Positions 1 to 7,720 of a stretch of DNA of 64,000 nt are shown here, in pieces (the first letter of the stretch is position 1; each line of letters opens with the position of its first letter). A program made the position numbers and the translations under genes. A model generated the notes under the pieces. It worked only from the letters and a program-made list of their open reading frames with translations, did not search any database and had not been told where the DNA came from. Source of the DNA: CAXBMB01 sp963976695 (GTDB taxonomy: Bacteria; Pseudomonadota; Alphaproteobacteria; Kiloniellales; DSM-21159). The DNA lies in contig CAXBMB010000016.1 of assembly GCA_963976695.1 (NCBI GenBank), positions 1 through 64,000 on the forward strand, in the 5' to 3' direction.

Positions 1-3
1 CCC

Positions 4-143
4 CTGGTGTTTGTTCTCTGGGGGTTTGTCCTCTGGGGTTTATTCCCTGGGGCTTTTTCCCTGGGGCTTGTTCCCTGGGGCTTGTTCCCTGGGGCTTGTT
101 CCCTGGGGCTTGTTCCCTGGGGGCTTGTTCCCTGAGGCTTGCC
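4..143. repeat. 14-bp tandem repeat array, about ten units
   Basis: The unit is CTGGGGCTTGTTCC. Four identical copies run 61-74, 75-88, 89-102 and 103-116. Degenerate copies precede them from position 4 (4-17, 18-32, 33-46, 47-60); a 15-base copy (117-131) and a partial copy (132-143) follow. The array may continue left of the window. A unit length that is not a multiple of three, and the lack of any recognisable protein across it, argue that it is non-coding. It lies just downstream of the leftward Tat-peptide gene, so it may separate that gene from what lies to the left. Confidence 0.9.
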
Positions 144-194
144 AAACGGCTCAGGCCGGGACTCCAGACCGGGACGCCACGCCTGGGGGCCGCG

Positions 195-392
195 TTAGAA
201 CTTGGCCGTCTCGTAGTACTTCTTCACATGCTCGGTTTCCCGATAGCCCGCGCCCGCCGTCTTGCCGGACAGCTGCTTGGCCTGGCCCTTGTCGGTGCCG
301 ACCAGCGCCACCGCTCCGAGTGCGCCCGCGCCCAGACCGGCTTTCCTGAAAAAGTTCCGACGGGCTTCGGAAACCACATCTGTTTTGCTCAT
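195..392 (-). CDS. Formate dehydrogenase region Tat-signal accessory peptide
   Basis: A 65-residue protein beginning MSKTDVVSEARRNFFRKAG. The twin-arginine motif RRNFFRK is at residues 11-17, followed by a small hydrophobic Ala/Gly segment and a conserved tail ending YYETAKF. This matches the small family of formate-dehydrogenase-region Tat targets found next to FDH subunit genes; its biochemical role is unknown. I chose the ATG at 392 because GAAGGGAAGG lies about 7 bases upstream; the in-frame ATG at 398 is only one base from that site. It follows the TorD-like chaperone on the same strand, and the catalytic FDH gene would be expected next, beyond the left edge. Confidence 0.85.
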   Translation of the reverse strand: MSKTDVVSEARRNFFRKAGLGAGALGAVALVGTDKGQAKQLSGKTAGAGYRETEHVKKYYETAKF

Positions 393-573
393 CGCCATGC
401 CTTCCCTTCGTGTTTCCCAGTTTTGCCTGTCATTGCCCGTGCTTGGGTGGTTGAAAGGCGTCAAGAGCCGCACCGTCCCGGTCGATTTTGCGTCCAGCTT
501 TGGGCCGACCTGGCCCGGTCACACGCGGCGCCCCGCCACCCGGGGTCCGCCAGGCCGGCCGAGCGATGGGACG

Positions 574-1260
574 CTAGGCAGCCATTTGGAAGGCCTGCCC
601 TTCGATGGTCAGAAACAGGCGTCCCAAGGTTCCCACAGGCTGATAGACATGGGCCGCCTCGGCCGCTTCCAAATCCTCGAAGAAGCGAAGCGCCCAGCAG
701 CCGACATGATTTTCGTAAAATTCCTTCTGCTGCGCCAGATTGGGCGGACCGCCAAAGGTTCCGGTCACCAGCCCGGCCATAACCTCGAATAGCGACGCGA
801 TATGATCTTCGGGCTCGGACACGCCCTCTTGCCTGGAAATTCCGAGCCGCCCCATATCCTGCCGCAGCTTGGCCAAGGGTTTTTCGTGCAAAAAACCGGT
901 CAGGTAGTAGGAACCGTAGGGCACCAATTCGCCGTGTCCCACACCAATGAAGAGGTCGAAATATTCCCGCTTCACGGTGGCCGCGTCGGTGCGCCGCGCC
1001 GCCTCGGCCAACGCCGAGAGGGCCTGTCCCATCTCACTGCCATCACCCTCGGTCGGGGCAATTTGCAGCAGCAATTCATCTGACAGCGGGGCCGTCAAAA
1101 ACTGGGCAAGCAGGCCGTACCAGCCGGCGCGCAGTTGATCTTCCTCGGCGATGGAAAAACGCGCGCCCCGAAAGTCCGCCTGTCGGTTTTTCTCCTGGTC
1201 TCCCAATCGACCTCTCCGCTCTCCCAAGCTCGCTGTTGGAGCACTTCTTTTTTTGATCAA
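574..1260 (-). CDS. TorD/DmsD-family molecular chaperone
   Basis: Up to 228 residues. It carries the TorD-family core: WYGLLAQFL near residues 47-55, YFDLFIGVGHGELVPYGS near 100-117 and the signature EPEDHIASLFEVMAG near 149-163. These all-helical cytoplasmic proteins hold molybdo- or tungsto-enzymes for cofactor insertion and bind their Tat signals. Sitting immediately upstream of the FDH Tat peptide, it is most likely dedicated to the formate dehydrogenase encoded nearby. The start is uncertain: the longest frame begins with TTG at 1260, and the first 35 residues are charged and poorly family-like, so the true start may be shorter. Confidence 0.85.
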   Translation of the reverse strand: MIKKRSAPTASLGERRGRLGDQEKNRQADFRGARFSIAEEDQLRAGWYGLLAQFLTAPLSDELLLQIAPTEGDGSEMGQALSALAEAARRTDAATVKREYFDLFIGVGHGELVPYGSYYLTGFLHEKPLAKLRQDMGRLGISRQEGVSEPEDHIASLFEVMAGLVTGTFGGPPNLAQQKEFYENHVGCWALRFFEDLEAAEAAHVYQPVGTLGRLFLTIEGQAFQMAA

Positions 1261-1883
1261 GCCCCTTCTTCAAGCGGGAGCTCTCTTGTGATTCGGGCCT
1301 CAAGGCTCTTCGTCTGGCCGTCGCGCGACAGCCGACCTACAGCCAACTGCGGCATAGCGACACAGCCCCGGCCTTTTGGTGCGTCACCCGCCGTTCTGTT
1401 GTTCGCGCAACCGCAAACATCACCAAATCGGCGTGAAAACAACACCACACCCGCACTCAAAAAAGCGCTTATCTGGCCCGCCTGTCAACAAAAACCCATG
1501 CCGCACATGCGAAGAGCCGGACCATGAAGCCATTGAAACAACAATATTATCCGGTAAAATTTTGCCCATAACCCTGCGCCAGCCAATTATGGCGCGACGA
1601 ACCCGCGCCGTCGCAATCCGGAAAGCGCGCAATTCTCGAAGTTTAGCGGCCGCTGCTACGATTTGCCGCAACGACCACCCCGGCTTTGCCGGTCGACACG
1701 GGCGAAGCCGCTCTGGCCTTTTAGCCTTGACGGAAACAGTCTAGTTCCTGAATGCCAGGTTGGAAATTTGTGCGGCGGGCGCGCGCCCACGGCAAAACCC
1801 TCTTAAGGGGGGCGCGACGCAAAAAGCAGCGCGCCGCGCTTCGATTCTGTCGCAACCCCGCCGGTAGCCGGCGAAGACGGCGC
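1261..1883. other. Intergenic region, 623 bp, no gene recognised
   Basis: No reading frame here resembles a known family or has a convincing ribosome-binding site. The stretch around 1539-1566 (ATATTATCCGGTAAAATTTT) is AT-rich against a GC-rich background and could hold the promoter for the leftward TorD-like gene. I see no clear inverted repeat. Confidence 0.4.
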
Positions 1884-2759
1884 TTAGGAAAAAGCGCCCC
1901 AGCGACGCTTGATAGCCTGGCCGGCGCTCTTTGGATTGTCCCGCCGTTGTTCCGGCTCGGCGGCGACCGCGACCGAAGGCGGCCGGTCGTCTTGGGAAAG
2001 GGGCGCATCGCCAGGAGCGGGCAGCGACGGAGCAACGCGCTTGGCCGGGCTGGCCTGCCGTTGATCCCCCGGTTCTTCGAGCGCGTCGCTCGCCGGCGCC
2101 AAGTCGGGCTCAAGCCCCGCTCCCGGCCCGCCGTTCCCCGCGTCCTCGCCGCCAGGATCACCAGCACCACCGGACTCACCGGCATCACCGGGCTCACCGG
2201 GCTCGCCGTCGGCGATCTTCGGGTCCCGGGCGGGCGCGCCGGCCGCCGGGGCCGGATCGACGATCAAACCGGGATCGGCGGGAGGATCCCGGTCTTCCGC
2301 CACCACCATGCCCTTGCCGACCTGGTACAGCGTTTGAATCCGTTCCACCACCATCGCCGCGTCGGTGTAATCCAGGTCATAGTCCAGCAGGCCGTCGACG
2401 TGACCGATCAGCGGATTGATCCGCCAGAGACGCCGCAGCGCCAAGCGTCGCAGGCTTTCCGGTACGCCGTGGCGCAGGAAGGGGGTAAAATCACTGCTCT
2501 CGCTAAGCTGCGCCGGATCCGGCAGCGCCGCCACCTCCGCCTCGCTGATCGGCGATTGCCGACCGCCAGCTTGGGCCGGGTCCCGGGCGGCTTCGGTCAG
2601 TGGGTCGTCCGGCTGTTCCAGCGGCCCGCTGTCGTCCGGTCGGCTTGCCGAGGCTGGTTCCGCGTCGGCGTCGCCGCGACTTTGCTTGCGCGCCGACCAA
2701 CGGGTGAGGAAGCCCTGCTCCAAGGCCGCCTTGTCGTCGCCTTTTGTCGCCTTGCTCAT
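1884..2759 (-). CDS. DUF3306 protein of the formate dehydrogenase cluster
   Basis: A 291-residue protein. The DUF3306 hallmark is the N-terminal FLTRWSARKQ followed by an acidic, Pro/Ala-rich region; a conserved core (LPDPAQLSESSDFTPFL, then LRRLWRINPLIG and GLLDYDLDY) sits in the middle. The C-terminal third is low complexity, including Gly/Glu/Pro repeats encoded by a 9-bp DNA repeat near 2150-2210. The ATG at 2759 is preceded by GGAGG at a spacing of 6; upstream in-frame residues are Arg-rich and not family-like. DUF3306 and DUF3305 genes are known neighbours of FDH genes in proteobacteria. Function is unknown; a maturation role is inferred from context only. Confidence 0.85.
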   Translation of the reverse strand: MSKATKGDDKAALEQGFLTRWSARKQSRGDADAEPASASRPDDSGPLEQPDDPLTEAARDPAQAGGRQSPISEAEVAALPDPAQLSESSDFTPFLRHGVPESLRRLALRRLWRINPLIGHVDGLLDYDLDYTDAAMVVERIQTLYQVGKGMVVAEDRDPPADPGLIVDPAPAAGAPARDPKIADGEPGEPGDAGESGGAGDPGGEDAGNGGPGAGLEPDLAPASDALEEPGDQRQASPAKRVAPSLPAPGDAPLSQDDRPPSVAVAAEPEQRRDNPKSAGQAIKRRWGAFS

Positions 2760-2799
2760 GCTCGCCTCCGTCCCGGAATATCGGCGCCGGCCACCGCCG

Positions 2800-3474
2800 T
2801 CAGCCTTTCCGGTCGCGCGGACCACGCGGCGGTGACACATCCGCCGTCGCCGCCGGCCCTTTTGCCTGCGCAAACCGCTCCTTGCGCGGATCATAGGATT
2901 TACGTTTGCGCTTATAGAAAGGTTCGTCGACATGATGGGTGTCGACATAGGACTGCAGGTAGGCCACCAACCCGGCGGGCATGGGCACCGGCTCGACAAG
3001 GTCGTCGCCGCTATCGAGATAGTCTTGCGCTTCATAGGGGCTGACGGTCACCTTCACCGGCAGGTAGTCGTGGTCGCAGTGCGGGTCATCGCCCAGATCG
3101 CCGTCCAGGTCGCTGTCCAGGTCGTCACCGGCGCGCAGCACCACAAAAACCCGTGGAGGATCCTGGGTCAGGTTGACTTTATAAGCCTCGGTATCCTTGC
3201 GATAGAGGCTGAGCTCCAGGGTCCCGGCGTGATAATCCGCCCGGTCTTCGTCTTCTTCCAGCGTCACCCAGGCGGTTCGCGGGTTCAGCGGCGCGGCGCC
3301 GACCAGCACGCCCAGCGCCCGCCAACTGTCATCAGCCCAGGGGTGGTTCGAGCGCTGCCGGCGCAGAATCACCCCGATGGCCAGGCTTTCGCTGCGGCTG
3401 GCCTGATCGTGCAACAGCTCGCCCGAACCCGCCGGATCACCCTCGGTGCTGTCGGCTGTCTCACGCTTGCGCAT
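2800..3474 (-). CDS. DUF3305 protein of the formate dehydrogenase cluster
   Basis: A 224-residue protein with the DUF3305 pattern: LAIGVILRRQRSNHPWADDS near the N-terminus, then WRALGVLVG, LELSLYRKDTEAYKVNL and PPRVFVVLR, an Asp-rich segment, VTVSPYEAQDYLDSGDD, and a C-terminal YKRKRKSYDPRKERF. It lies 40 bp upstream of the DUF3306 gene on the same strand, so the two are very likely co-transcribed, as is usual for this pair in FDH loci. The ATG at 3474 has GAGAGGAAAGG upstream. No catalytic motif is apparent; the role in FDH biogenesis is inferred. Confidence 0.85.
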   Translation of the reverse strand: MRKRETADSTEGDPAGSGELLHDQASRSESLAIGVILRRQRSNHPWADDSWRALGVLVGAAPLNPRTAWVTLEEDEDRADYHAGTLELSLYRKDTEAYKVNLTQDPPRVFVVLRAGDDLDSDLDGDLGDDPHCDHDYLPVKVTVSPYEAQDYLDSGDDLVEPVPMPAGLVAYLQSYVDTHHVDEPFYKRKRKSYDPRKERFAQAKGPAATADVSPPRGPRDRKG

Positions 3475-3687
3475 GGCCTTTCCTCTCCGCAGTTGTCCGG
3501 GCGAACCGCCGCCGATCACACTCTAGCGCAAGCCGGGAGCTTGACGGAAGCGGCATGCCGAGACGCGAAAGAAAAATCGCCCCCCAGCCGGCAATCCTGA
3601 CAAAAAAAGATTTGTAATTGATCCGCATCAAGGTGGACGACGAAATGTTCAGCCAAACATTGGCCAGCGAGTAAAAAAAGGCCTGCG

Positions 3688-3951
3688 ATGCTTGGCGAAA
3701 ATCATGACCTGCTTCACGAGCTTCCGGAGCATCGGGCAACGATTCATCGTCTGAAAACCAGCAGCACGCATTTCGCGCGTCTTTTTGACAGCTACCACCA
3801 ACTGGATCGCAAGGTCCGCCGGGCCGAAGGTCGGATCGCGGCGACCACCGAAGAAGAGGAAGAAAATTTGAAGCGCCGGCGGTTGGCGCTGAAGGATGAG
3901 CTTTTCACCATGATTCAACAGGCCGAAGCGGTGGCGACAACCGGCGCCTAG
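3688..3951 (+). CDS. YdcH/DUF465-family small coiled-coil protein
   Basis: An 87-residue protein matching the YdcH (DUF465) family. The conserved block HELPEHRATIHRLKTSSTHF (residues about 10-29) is followed by FDSYHQLDRKVRRAEGR and a charged helix rich in Glu that ends LALKDELFTMI. The family is short, helical and cytoplasmic, with no settled biochemical role. It is transcribed rightward, divergent from the DUF3305/DUF3306 pair, and a candidate rho-independent terminator lies about 135 bp after its stop. No link to formate metabolism is evident. Confidence 0.85.
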   Translation: MLGENHDLLHELPEHRATIHRLKTSSTHFARLFDSYHQLDRKVRRAEGRIAATTEEEEENLKRRRLALKDELFTMIQQAEAVATTGA

Positions 3952-4087
3952 GCGGCGACAGTCGGCGCAGCCGATCTACGGCCCGCGTCCATCAACAGTC
4001 GCGCCCATCACAGTCGCAAGACGGGCCGACAACGCAGGTTATTTGATCTCCAGTTACCCTCCCAGGCTCGGTGTTGCCTGGATCCTC

Positions 4088-4122
4088 GGCGGTTCGACCT
4101 TGGTCGATCCGCCTTTTTTTTT
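4088..4122 (+). terminator. Rho-independent terminator, rightward
   Basis: Stem GGCGGTTCGACC (4088-4099) pairs with GGTCGATCCGCC (4102-4113) at 11 of 12 positions, with a two-base turn, followed by a run of nine T. Orientation fits the YdcH-like gene. It lies between that gene and the convergent EF-hand gene. Confidence 0.8.
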
Positions 4123-4185
4123 GCCTTGAACTGTTCCGCCTGGGACTTCTCCCTGGTTGTCGGCGGCGGGTGGCGACGCCCCGGC

Positions 4186-5094
4186 CTAGCGCAAGAACAA
4201 CCCCGCCGAATCGCTCAACTCGGTCACGCTGCGGCGCAGTTCACGAATCAGCGCCCGAAGCTCCAATTCCGGCTCCTGCCCTTGCCCGCCGACAACCGAC
4301 AGGCGATCCTGCGCCAGTTCGGCAAAAGACAGGAACCCATCGCCGTCGTAGTCCATCGCCGCCAGCACCGCCGGTCCGGCCAGGGGTCCCGCCATCAACG
4401 CCAAGGCAAGCGCGCCGTTCAACTCCTCCCGAGTCACCAGCTTTTCTTCGAAAACCTCAAGAAACAGCAACCCGCGAAGGCCCCGGGCCAGTTCGGCAAC
4501 CGCCAGACGCTGGTCGCCGCTCACATCCAGCCAGTCGAACACCGCCGCCGCGCAGTTGGAGGCCGGCTGGGCGTCGCAGGCGCGCTGCAACGGCTCCAGG
4601 ACATCATACAGCGCATAGCCCTCGCCATAGAACATCCGCAGTTCCGCTTCGTTGCCCGGGCAGTCGCGGAAGGTCAGCACCTCCGTCTCATCGCTGCTGT
4701 CCTGGCCGGCAACATCCAGGCCGGGCTCGCCCGGCCGGGTGATCCAGACCCGTTCCTCGTTCCAGGTCAGATACCATGGGATTTGACTATTTTCGAACAG
4801 CATCGAAAGGGCGTCGCGGCCTTGGCCTTGGGGCTGCGCCGGGGTCAATTCGGCAAAGGCGAAAAACCGCAGCTCCTCGGCCGTTACCCACAGCATCCCC
4901 TTGTCGAAAAACCGCACCACCGCTTGGGTGTCCAGGCAGCTGTCATTGCTTCCCCAGGCGGTCTTCAACCGCGCCGGCAGCGGCACGCCCTTGACCGTGA
5001 TCCCAAGCACCGGTTCCCCGGCCCGCGCCCCGCCGCCAAGCCCAAGAACCAGTAACCCCACGGTCAACAGGACGGCAAAACCGAAGAACCTCAT
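4186..5094 (-). CDS. Secreted EF-hand calcium-binding protein
   Basis: A 302-residue protein with an N-terminal signal peptide (hydrophobic core LLTVGLLVLGLGG, then ARAGEP). Two EF-hand loops are visible: DVSGDQRLAVAE (about residues 190-201) and DYDGDGFLSFAE (about 248-259), the second fully canonical. The part between the signal peptide and the EF-hands (residues about 30-180) has four cysteines and no recognised fold. The export signal places it in the periplasm or outside the cell; calcium binding follows from the loops. The ATG at 5094 was preferred to an upstream TTG because it begins the signal peptide and has GGAGGG about 11 bases upstream. The specific role is unknown. Confidence 0.75.
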   Translation of the reverse strand: MRFFGFAVLLTVGLLVLGLGGGARAGEPVLGITVKGVPLPARLKTAWGSNDSCLDTQAVVRFFDKGMLWVTAEELRFFAFAELTPAQPQGQGRDALSMLFENSQIPWYLTWNEERVWITRPGEPGLDVAGQDSSDETEVLTFRDCPGNEAELRMFYGEGYALYDVLEPLQRACDAQPASNCAAAVFDWLDVSGDQRLAVAELARGLRGLLFLEVFEEKLVTREELNGALALALMAGPLAGPAVLAAMDYDGDGFLSFAELAQDRLSVVGGQGQEPELELRALIRELRRSVTELSDSAGLFLR

Positions 5095-5261
5095 CTGCGC
5101 CAACTCCCTCCGCAAACAGCGTTGCCTTGATTAATAGGGTCGCCTTGATTGATAGCGTCGCCGGGTGCGCTACCGGTTCGGTTCAAGCCGCGCCACAACC
5201 TATAGGGCAGAGGGTGATTGCGCGTTCAAGGCCGGTTATCCTAGCCTCAACACAGCCACCA

Positions 5262-5320
5262 CGTGACCCAAAACGGCGTGACCCAAAAACTAACGTGATC
5301 CAAAACAACACGACCCAAAA
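5262..5320 (+). repeat. Four direct 12-bp repeats upstream of an exported-protein gene
   Basis: Copies: CGTGACCCAAAA at 5262-5273 and 5277-5288, CGTGATCCAAAA at 5294-5305 and CACGACCCAAAA at 5309-5320. Start-to-start spacings are 15, 17 and 15 bases. The last copy runs into the ribosome-binding site AGGAAAG of the gene starting at 5335, so the array lies in the leader or promoter of that gene. Confidence 0.85.
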
Positions 5321-5334
5321 GGAAAGATGCCGCC

Positions 5335-5856
5335 ATGACACGCGTCGCCGCCTTGACCTTGGTCGCCCTGTTGACCGCAACCTTGGCGCTCGCCGCCCAA
5401 GCCAAGGGCATTGTATCGGAAATCCAATACTACAAAGACATCACGGTTGTCTTTTCCGAAAATGCCCGCGGCTGCGGCTTGAAAGACCCGGCGCCGATTG
5501 AGCAAGCCGTCGCAAAGCGGCTTTCCGGCCTGGATATCCGGCAAAATTCTGATGCGGAAGCCTCGGTCTTCATCGGCGTGACGGCGGCGGCCAGCGGCTT
5601 TTTGGCGCAACGCTGCATCGCCTATCTGGACCTGCAGTTGCGGGCCGACCTGCAAGCCGACTTCATCGACAGGGCCGCCACCCAGAATGGCGGCCAGATC
5701 TTTACGGTGATGAATCAGCGCGGCTACGTCTTCCCGGTGATTTTCTTTCAGGCCGGCTCGATCTTCGCCAACCTTCAACCGGCAATGGCCGGCAAGACCC
5801 TGGAAGCCGTCGACCTGCTGATGCAACAGCTGGCCGACGCCCGGCGGGCCAAATAG
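5335..5856 (+). CDS. Hypothetical exported protein
   Basis: A 173-residue protein with a clear signal peptide (ALTLVALLTATLALA then AQAKG, cleavage near residue 23). The mature part begins with a beta-rich stretch IQYYKDITVVFSENARGCG, has two cysteines (residues 47 and 94) that could form a disulfide, and ends in a helix (LEAVDLLMQQLADARRAK). I do not recognise the family. AGGAAAG precedes the ATG, and four direct repeats occupy the 70 bases before it. It is flanked by oppositely oriented genes, so it is probably monocistronic. Periplasmic location is inferred from the signal peptide. Confidence 0.7.
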   Translation: MTRVAALTLVALLTATLALAAQAKGIVSEIQYYKDITVVFSENARGCGLKDPAPIEQAVAKRLSGLDIRQNSDAEASVFIGVTAAASGFLAQRCIAYLDLQLRADLQADFIDRAATQNGGQIFTVMNQRGYVFPVIFFQAGSIFANLQPAMAGKTLEAVDLLMQQLADARRAK

Positions 5857-5909
5857 CCCCCCACCAACCCGGACCGACCCAGACCGGACCGGCCCGGACT
5901 GACGCGCCG

Positions 5910-6908
5910 TCAGTACCCGCGGGCCGGATCGACGACGTTTTTCAACGGCTTTCCCGCCAACCAGCGGGCCAGGTTGTCGGCAAAGAAATCGGCCATTTCA
6001 ACCTGCCAATTGGTCACCGAATCGGCGCAGTGCGGGGTCAGGATAACCGTTTCCATCGCCCACAGGGGGCTGTCTTGCGGAAGCGGCTCGACCTCGAAAA
6101 CATCCAGGTAGGCGCCGGCGATGGTCTTGCGGCGCAACCTGTCGATCAGCGCCGCTTCATCGACGATCGCGCCACGGGCGGTGTTGAGCAAAAAGGCCGT
6201 CGGCTTCATCGCGTCAAGCAGCTCGGCGGATATCAAATGACGGGTCTGGGGGGTGGAGACGGTGTGAAGGGAAAGAAAGTCGGCCTGGGCCACCACCTCG
6301 CCCAGCCGGCTTACCGGATAGACCTGCGCCACCTCCGGCACCGCCCGGCCCGAGCGATTGACCCCGATCACCCGCAGCCCCAGCGCCTGCGCCCGGGCGG
6401 CAACCGCCCGGCCCACGCCGCCGAGCCCGATCAGCGCCAGGGTCTTGCCGGCCAGTCCGGTAAAGGGACGGGCTTCCCAGGTTCTGGCCTGCTGCTGGCG
6501 GGCATAGGCGGGAAGGCCTAAATTGAGCGCCAGCAAAGCGCCGATAACCGTTTCGGCGAGATGGCCGCTCAACACCCCGACCGCATTGGTCAGCAGCAAC
6601 TCCTTGTGGGCGCAAGCCAGCAGCGGCTCGACCCCCACGCCGGCGTTTTGAAACCAGCGCAGCCCGGGATGGGCCGCCACGTCGCGCCGCAAGGACAGCG
6701 GCTGACTGGGGCAGCGCACGGCAAAGGCCACCGTGGGACGCACCCGGTCCAGCAGCGTTGCCGCCGCCTCTCCCGGCCGGGCCAAGGCAAAGGAGGTTTC
6801 AGGAAAGCGCGCGCGGAGCTGATCGAAATAAGCGGAAGGATCGTCGTGCAGGATGAGCACGCGAGTCTCGGCGCGCTCTTTTTTGGTTTGGTCAACAATC
6901 GAGGACAA
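5910..6908 (-). CDS. D-isomer-specific 2-hydroxyacid dehydrogenase
   Basis: A 332-residue NAD(P)-dependent dehydrogenase. The Rossmann motif GLGGVG is at residues 161-166 and the catalytic triad is in place: Arg245 (NTARGAIVDE), Glu274 (EVEPLP) and His293 (TPHC). The family reduces 2-oxoacids to D-2-hydroxyacids or the reverse; the substrate cannot be read from sequence. A formate dehydrogenase reading is unlikely, since NAD-dependent FDHs are longer and have other active-site motifs. The best start is a TTG at 6908, with AAAGG about 10 bases upstream; an internal GTG at the TRVLIL position is an alternative. It lies between an unrelated exported protein and mobA. Confidence 0.85.
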   Translation of the reverse strand: MSSIVDQTKKERAETRVLILHDDPSAYFDQLRARFPETSFALARPGEAAATLLDRVRPTVAFAVRCPSQPLSLRRDVAAHPGLRWFQNAGVGVEPLLACAHKELLLTNAVGVLSGHLAETVIGALLALNLGLPAYARQQQARTWEARPFTGLAGKTLALIGLGGVGRAVAARAQALGLRVIGVNRSGRAVPEVAQVYPVSRLGEVVAQADFLSLHTVSTPQTRHLISAELLDAMKPTAFLLNTARGAIVDEAALIDRLRRKTIAGAYLDVFEVEPLPQDSPLWAMETVILTPHCADSVTNWQVEMADFFADNLARWLAGKPLKNVVDPARGY

Positions 6909-7063
6909 GCAATGCTACCTTTCGTTCGAGTAAACGGCTGACGGGATCACGGCGACGAAGACCGCACCCCGGACGGCGCATCGGGGTGCGGTCGGAAAAC
7001 GCCCCGCGCTGTCCGACCGCAACAGCGCCGCAAATCCCTGGCATTGTTCATGCCTGGCGTTGC

Positions 7064-7720
7064 TCATCCCTGGCGCGTGACGCCTGGGGCATTGCGCAGG
7101 ACCTGTTCGGCTTGTTTCAGGTCCTCGGGTCGATTGGCATTGAAAAAGGGATCGAACGGCAGGGTCGGCCAGGCCACAACCGCCTGGCTATAGCGGGCGG
7201 TAAAGACATCGACCTTGCGCACCCCCTCTTCAAGCAACGCCTTGCGCAGGTCGGCGCGCAGCGCCAGCGGCCAGAGCGCAAAGACCGGATGATTGCGCCC
7301 GTTGGACGCCGCGCAGGCCAAGGTGGCGCATTGGGCTTCCTGCTCGGCCTTGAGGCAGACCACCAGGTCAACCGGCACGAAGGGCGCATCGGTGGCGAAG
7401 GTGACGATCGTCTGGCAATTCGGCAGATGGTCCGCCGCCCAGTTCATTCCCGCCAGGACCCCGGCCAGCGGCCCGGCGAACCCCTCGATCGGGTCGGGGG
7501 CGATGGGTAGGTCATAGGCGGCGAAGCGCGACGCGTCGCCATTGACGTTGAGCACCAGCTTGTCGACCTGCGGCGCGGCGCGGCTGATCACCCGATCCAG
7601 GATCGGCTTGCCGTCGATGATCTGTAGGCTCTTGTCGCCGCCGCCCATGCGACGGGATAACCCGCCGGCCAGAAGAACCCCACAGATTGTCTCGTTGGCG
7701 CTGCCCTGCTTATCACTCAT
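7064..7720 (-). CDS. mobA: Molybdenum cofactor guanylyltransferase MobA
   Basis: A 218-residue protein that attaches GMP to molybdopterin to form the bis-MGD cofactor of DMSO-reductase-family enzymes such as FDH. The nucleotide-binding signature LAGGLSRRMGGGDK is at residues 18-31, with the family pattern of conserved Gly and Lys, and FATDAPFVP follows the Mg-binding Asp motif. The ATG at 7720 overlaps the stop of fdhD by 8 bases (GATGAGTGA), showing translational coupling. The pairing places guanylation and sulfuration of the FDH cofactor in one transcript. The upstream in-frame extension lies inside fdhD and is rejected. Confidence 0.93.
   Translation of the reverse strand: MSDKQGSANETICGVLLAGGLSRRMGGGDKSLQIIDGKPILDRVISRAAPQVDKLVLNVNGDASRFAAYDLPIAPDPIEGFAGPLAGVLAGMNWAADHLPNCQTIVTFATDAPFVPVDLVVCLKAEQEAQCATLACAASNGRNHPVFALWPLALRADLRKALLEEGVRKVDVFTARYSQAVVAWPTLPFDPFFNANRPEDLKQAEQVLRNAPGVTRQG

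Noticed and set aside
4..143. CRISPR array at the left edge
   Set aside because: Units are 14 bp and contiguous, with no spacers and no cas genes.
1752..3044. Long rightward frame opposite DUF3305/DUF3306
   Set aside because: It is the mirror of two well-supported leftward genes, is Arg/Gly-rich and has no family similarity.
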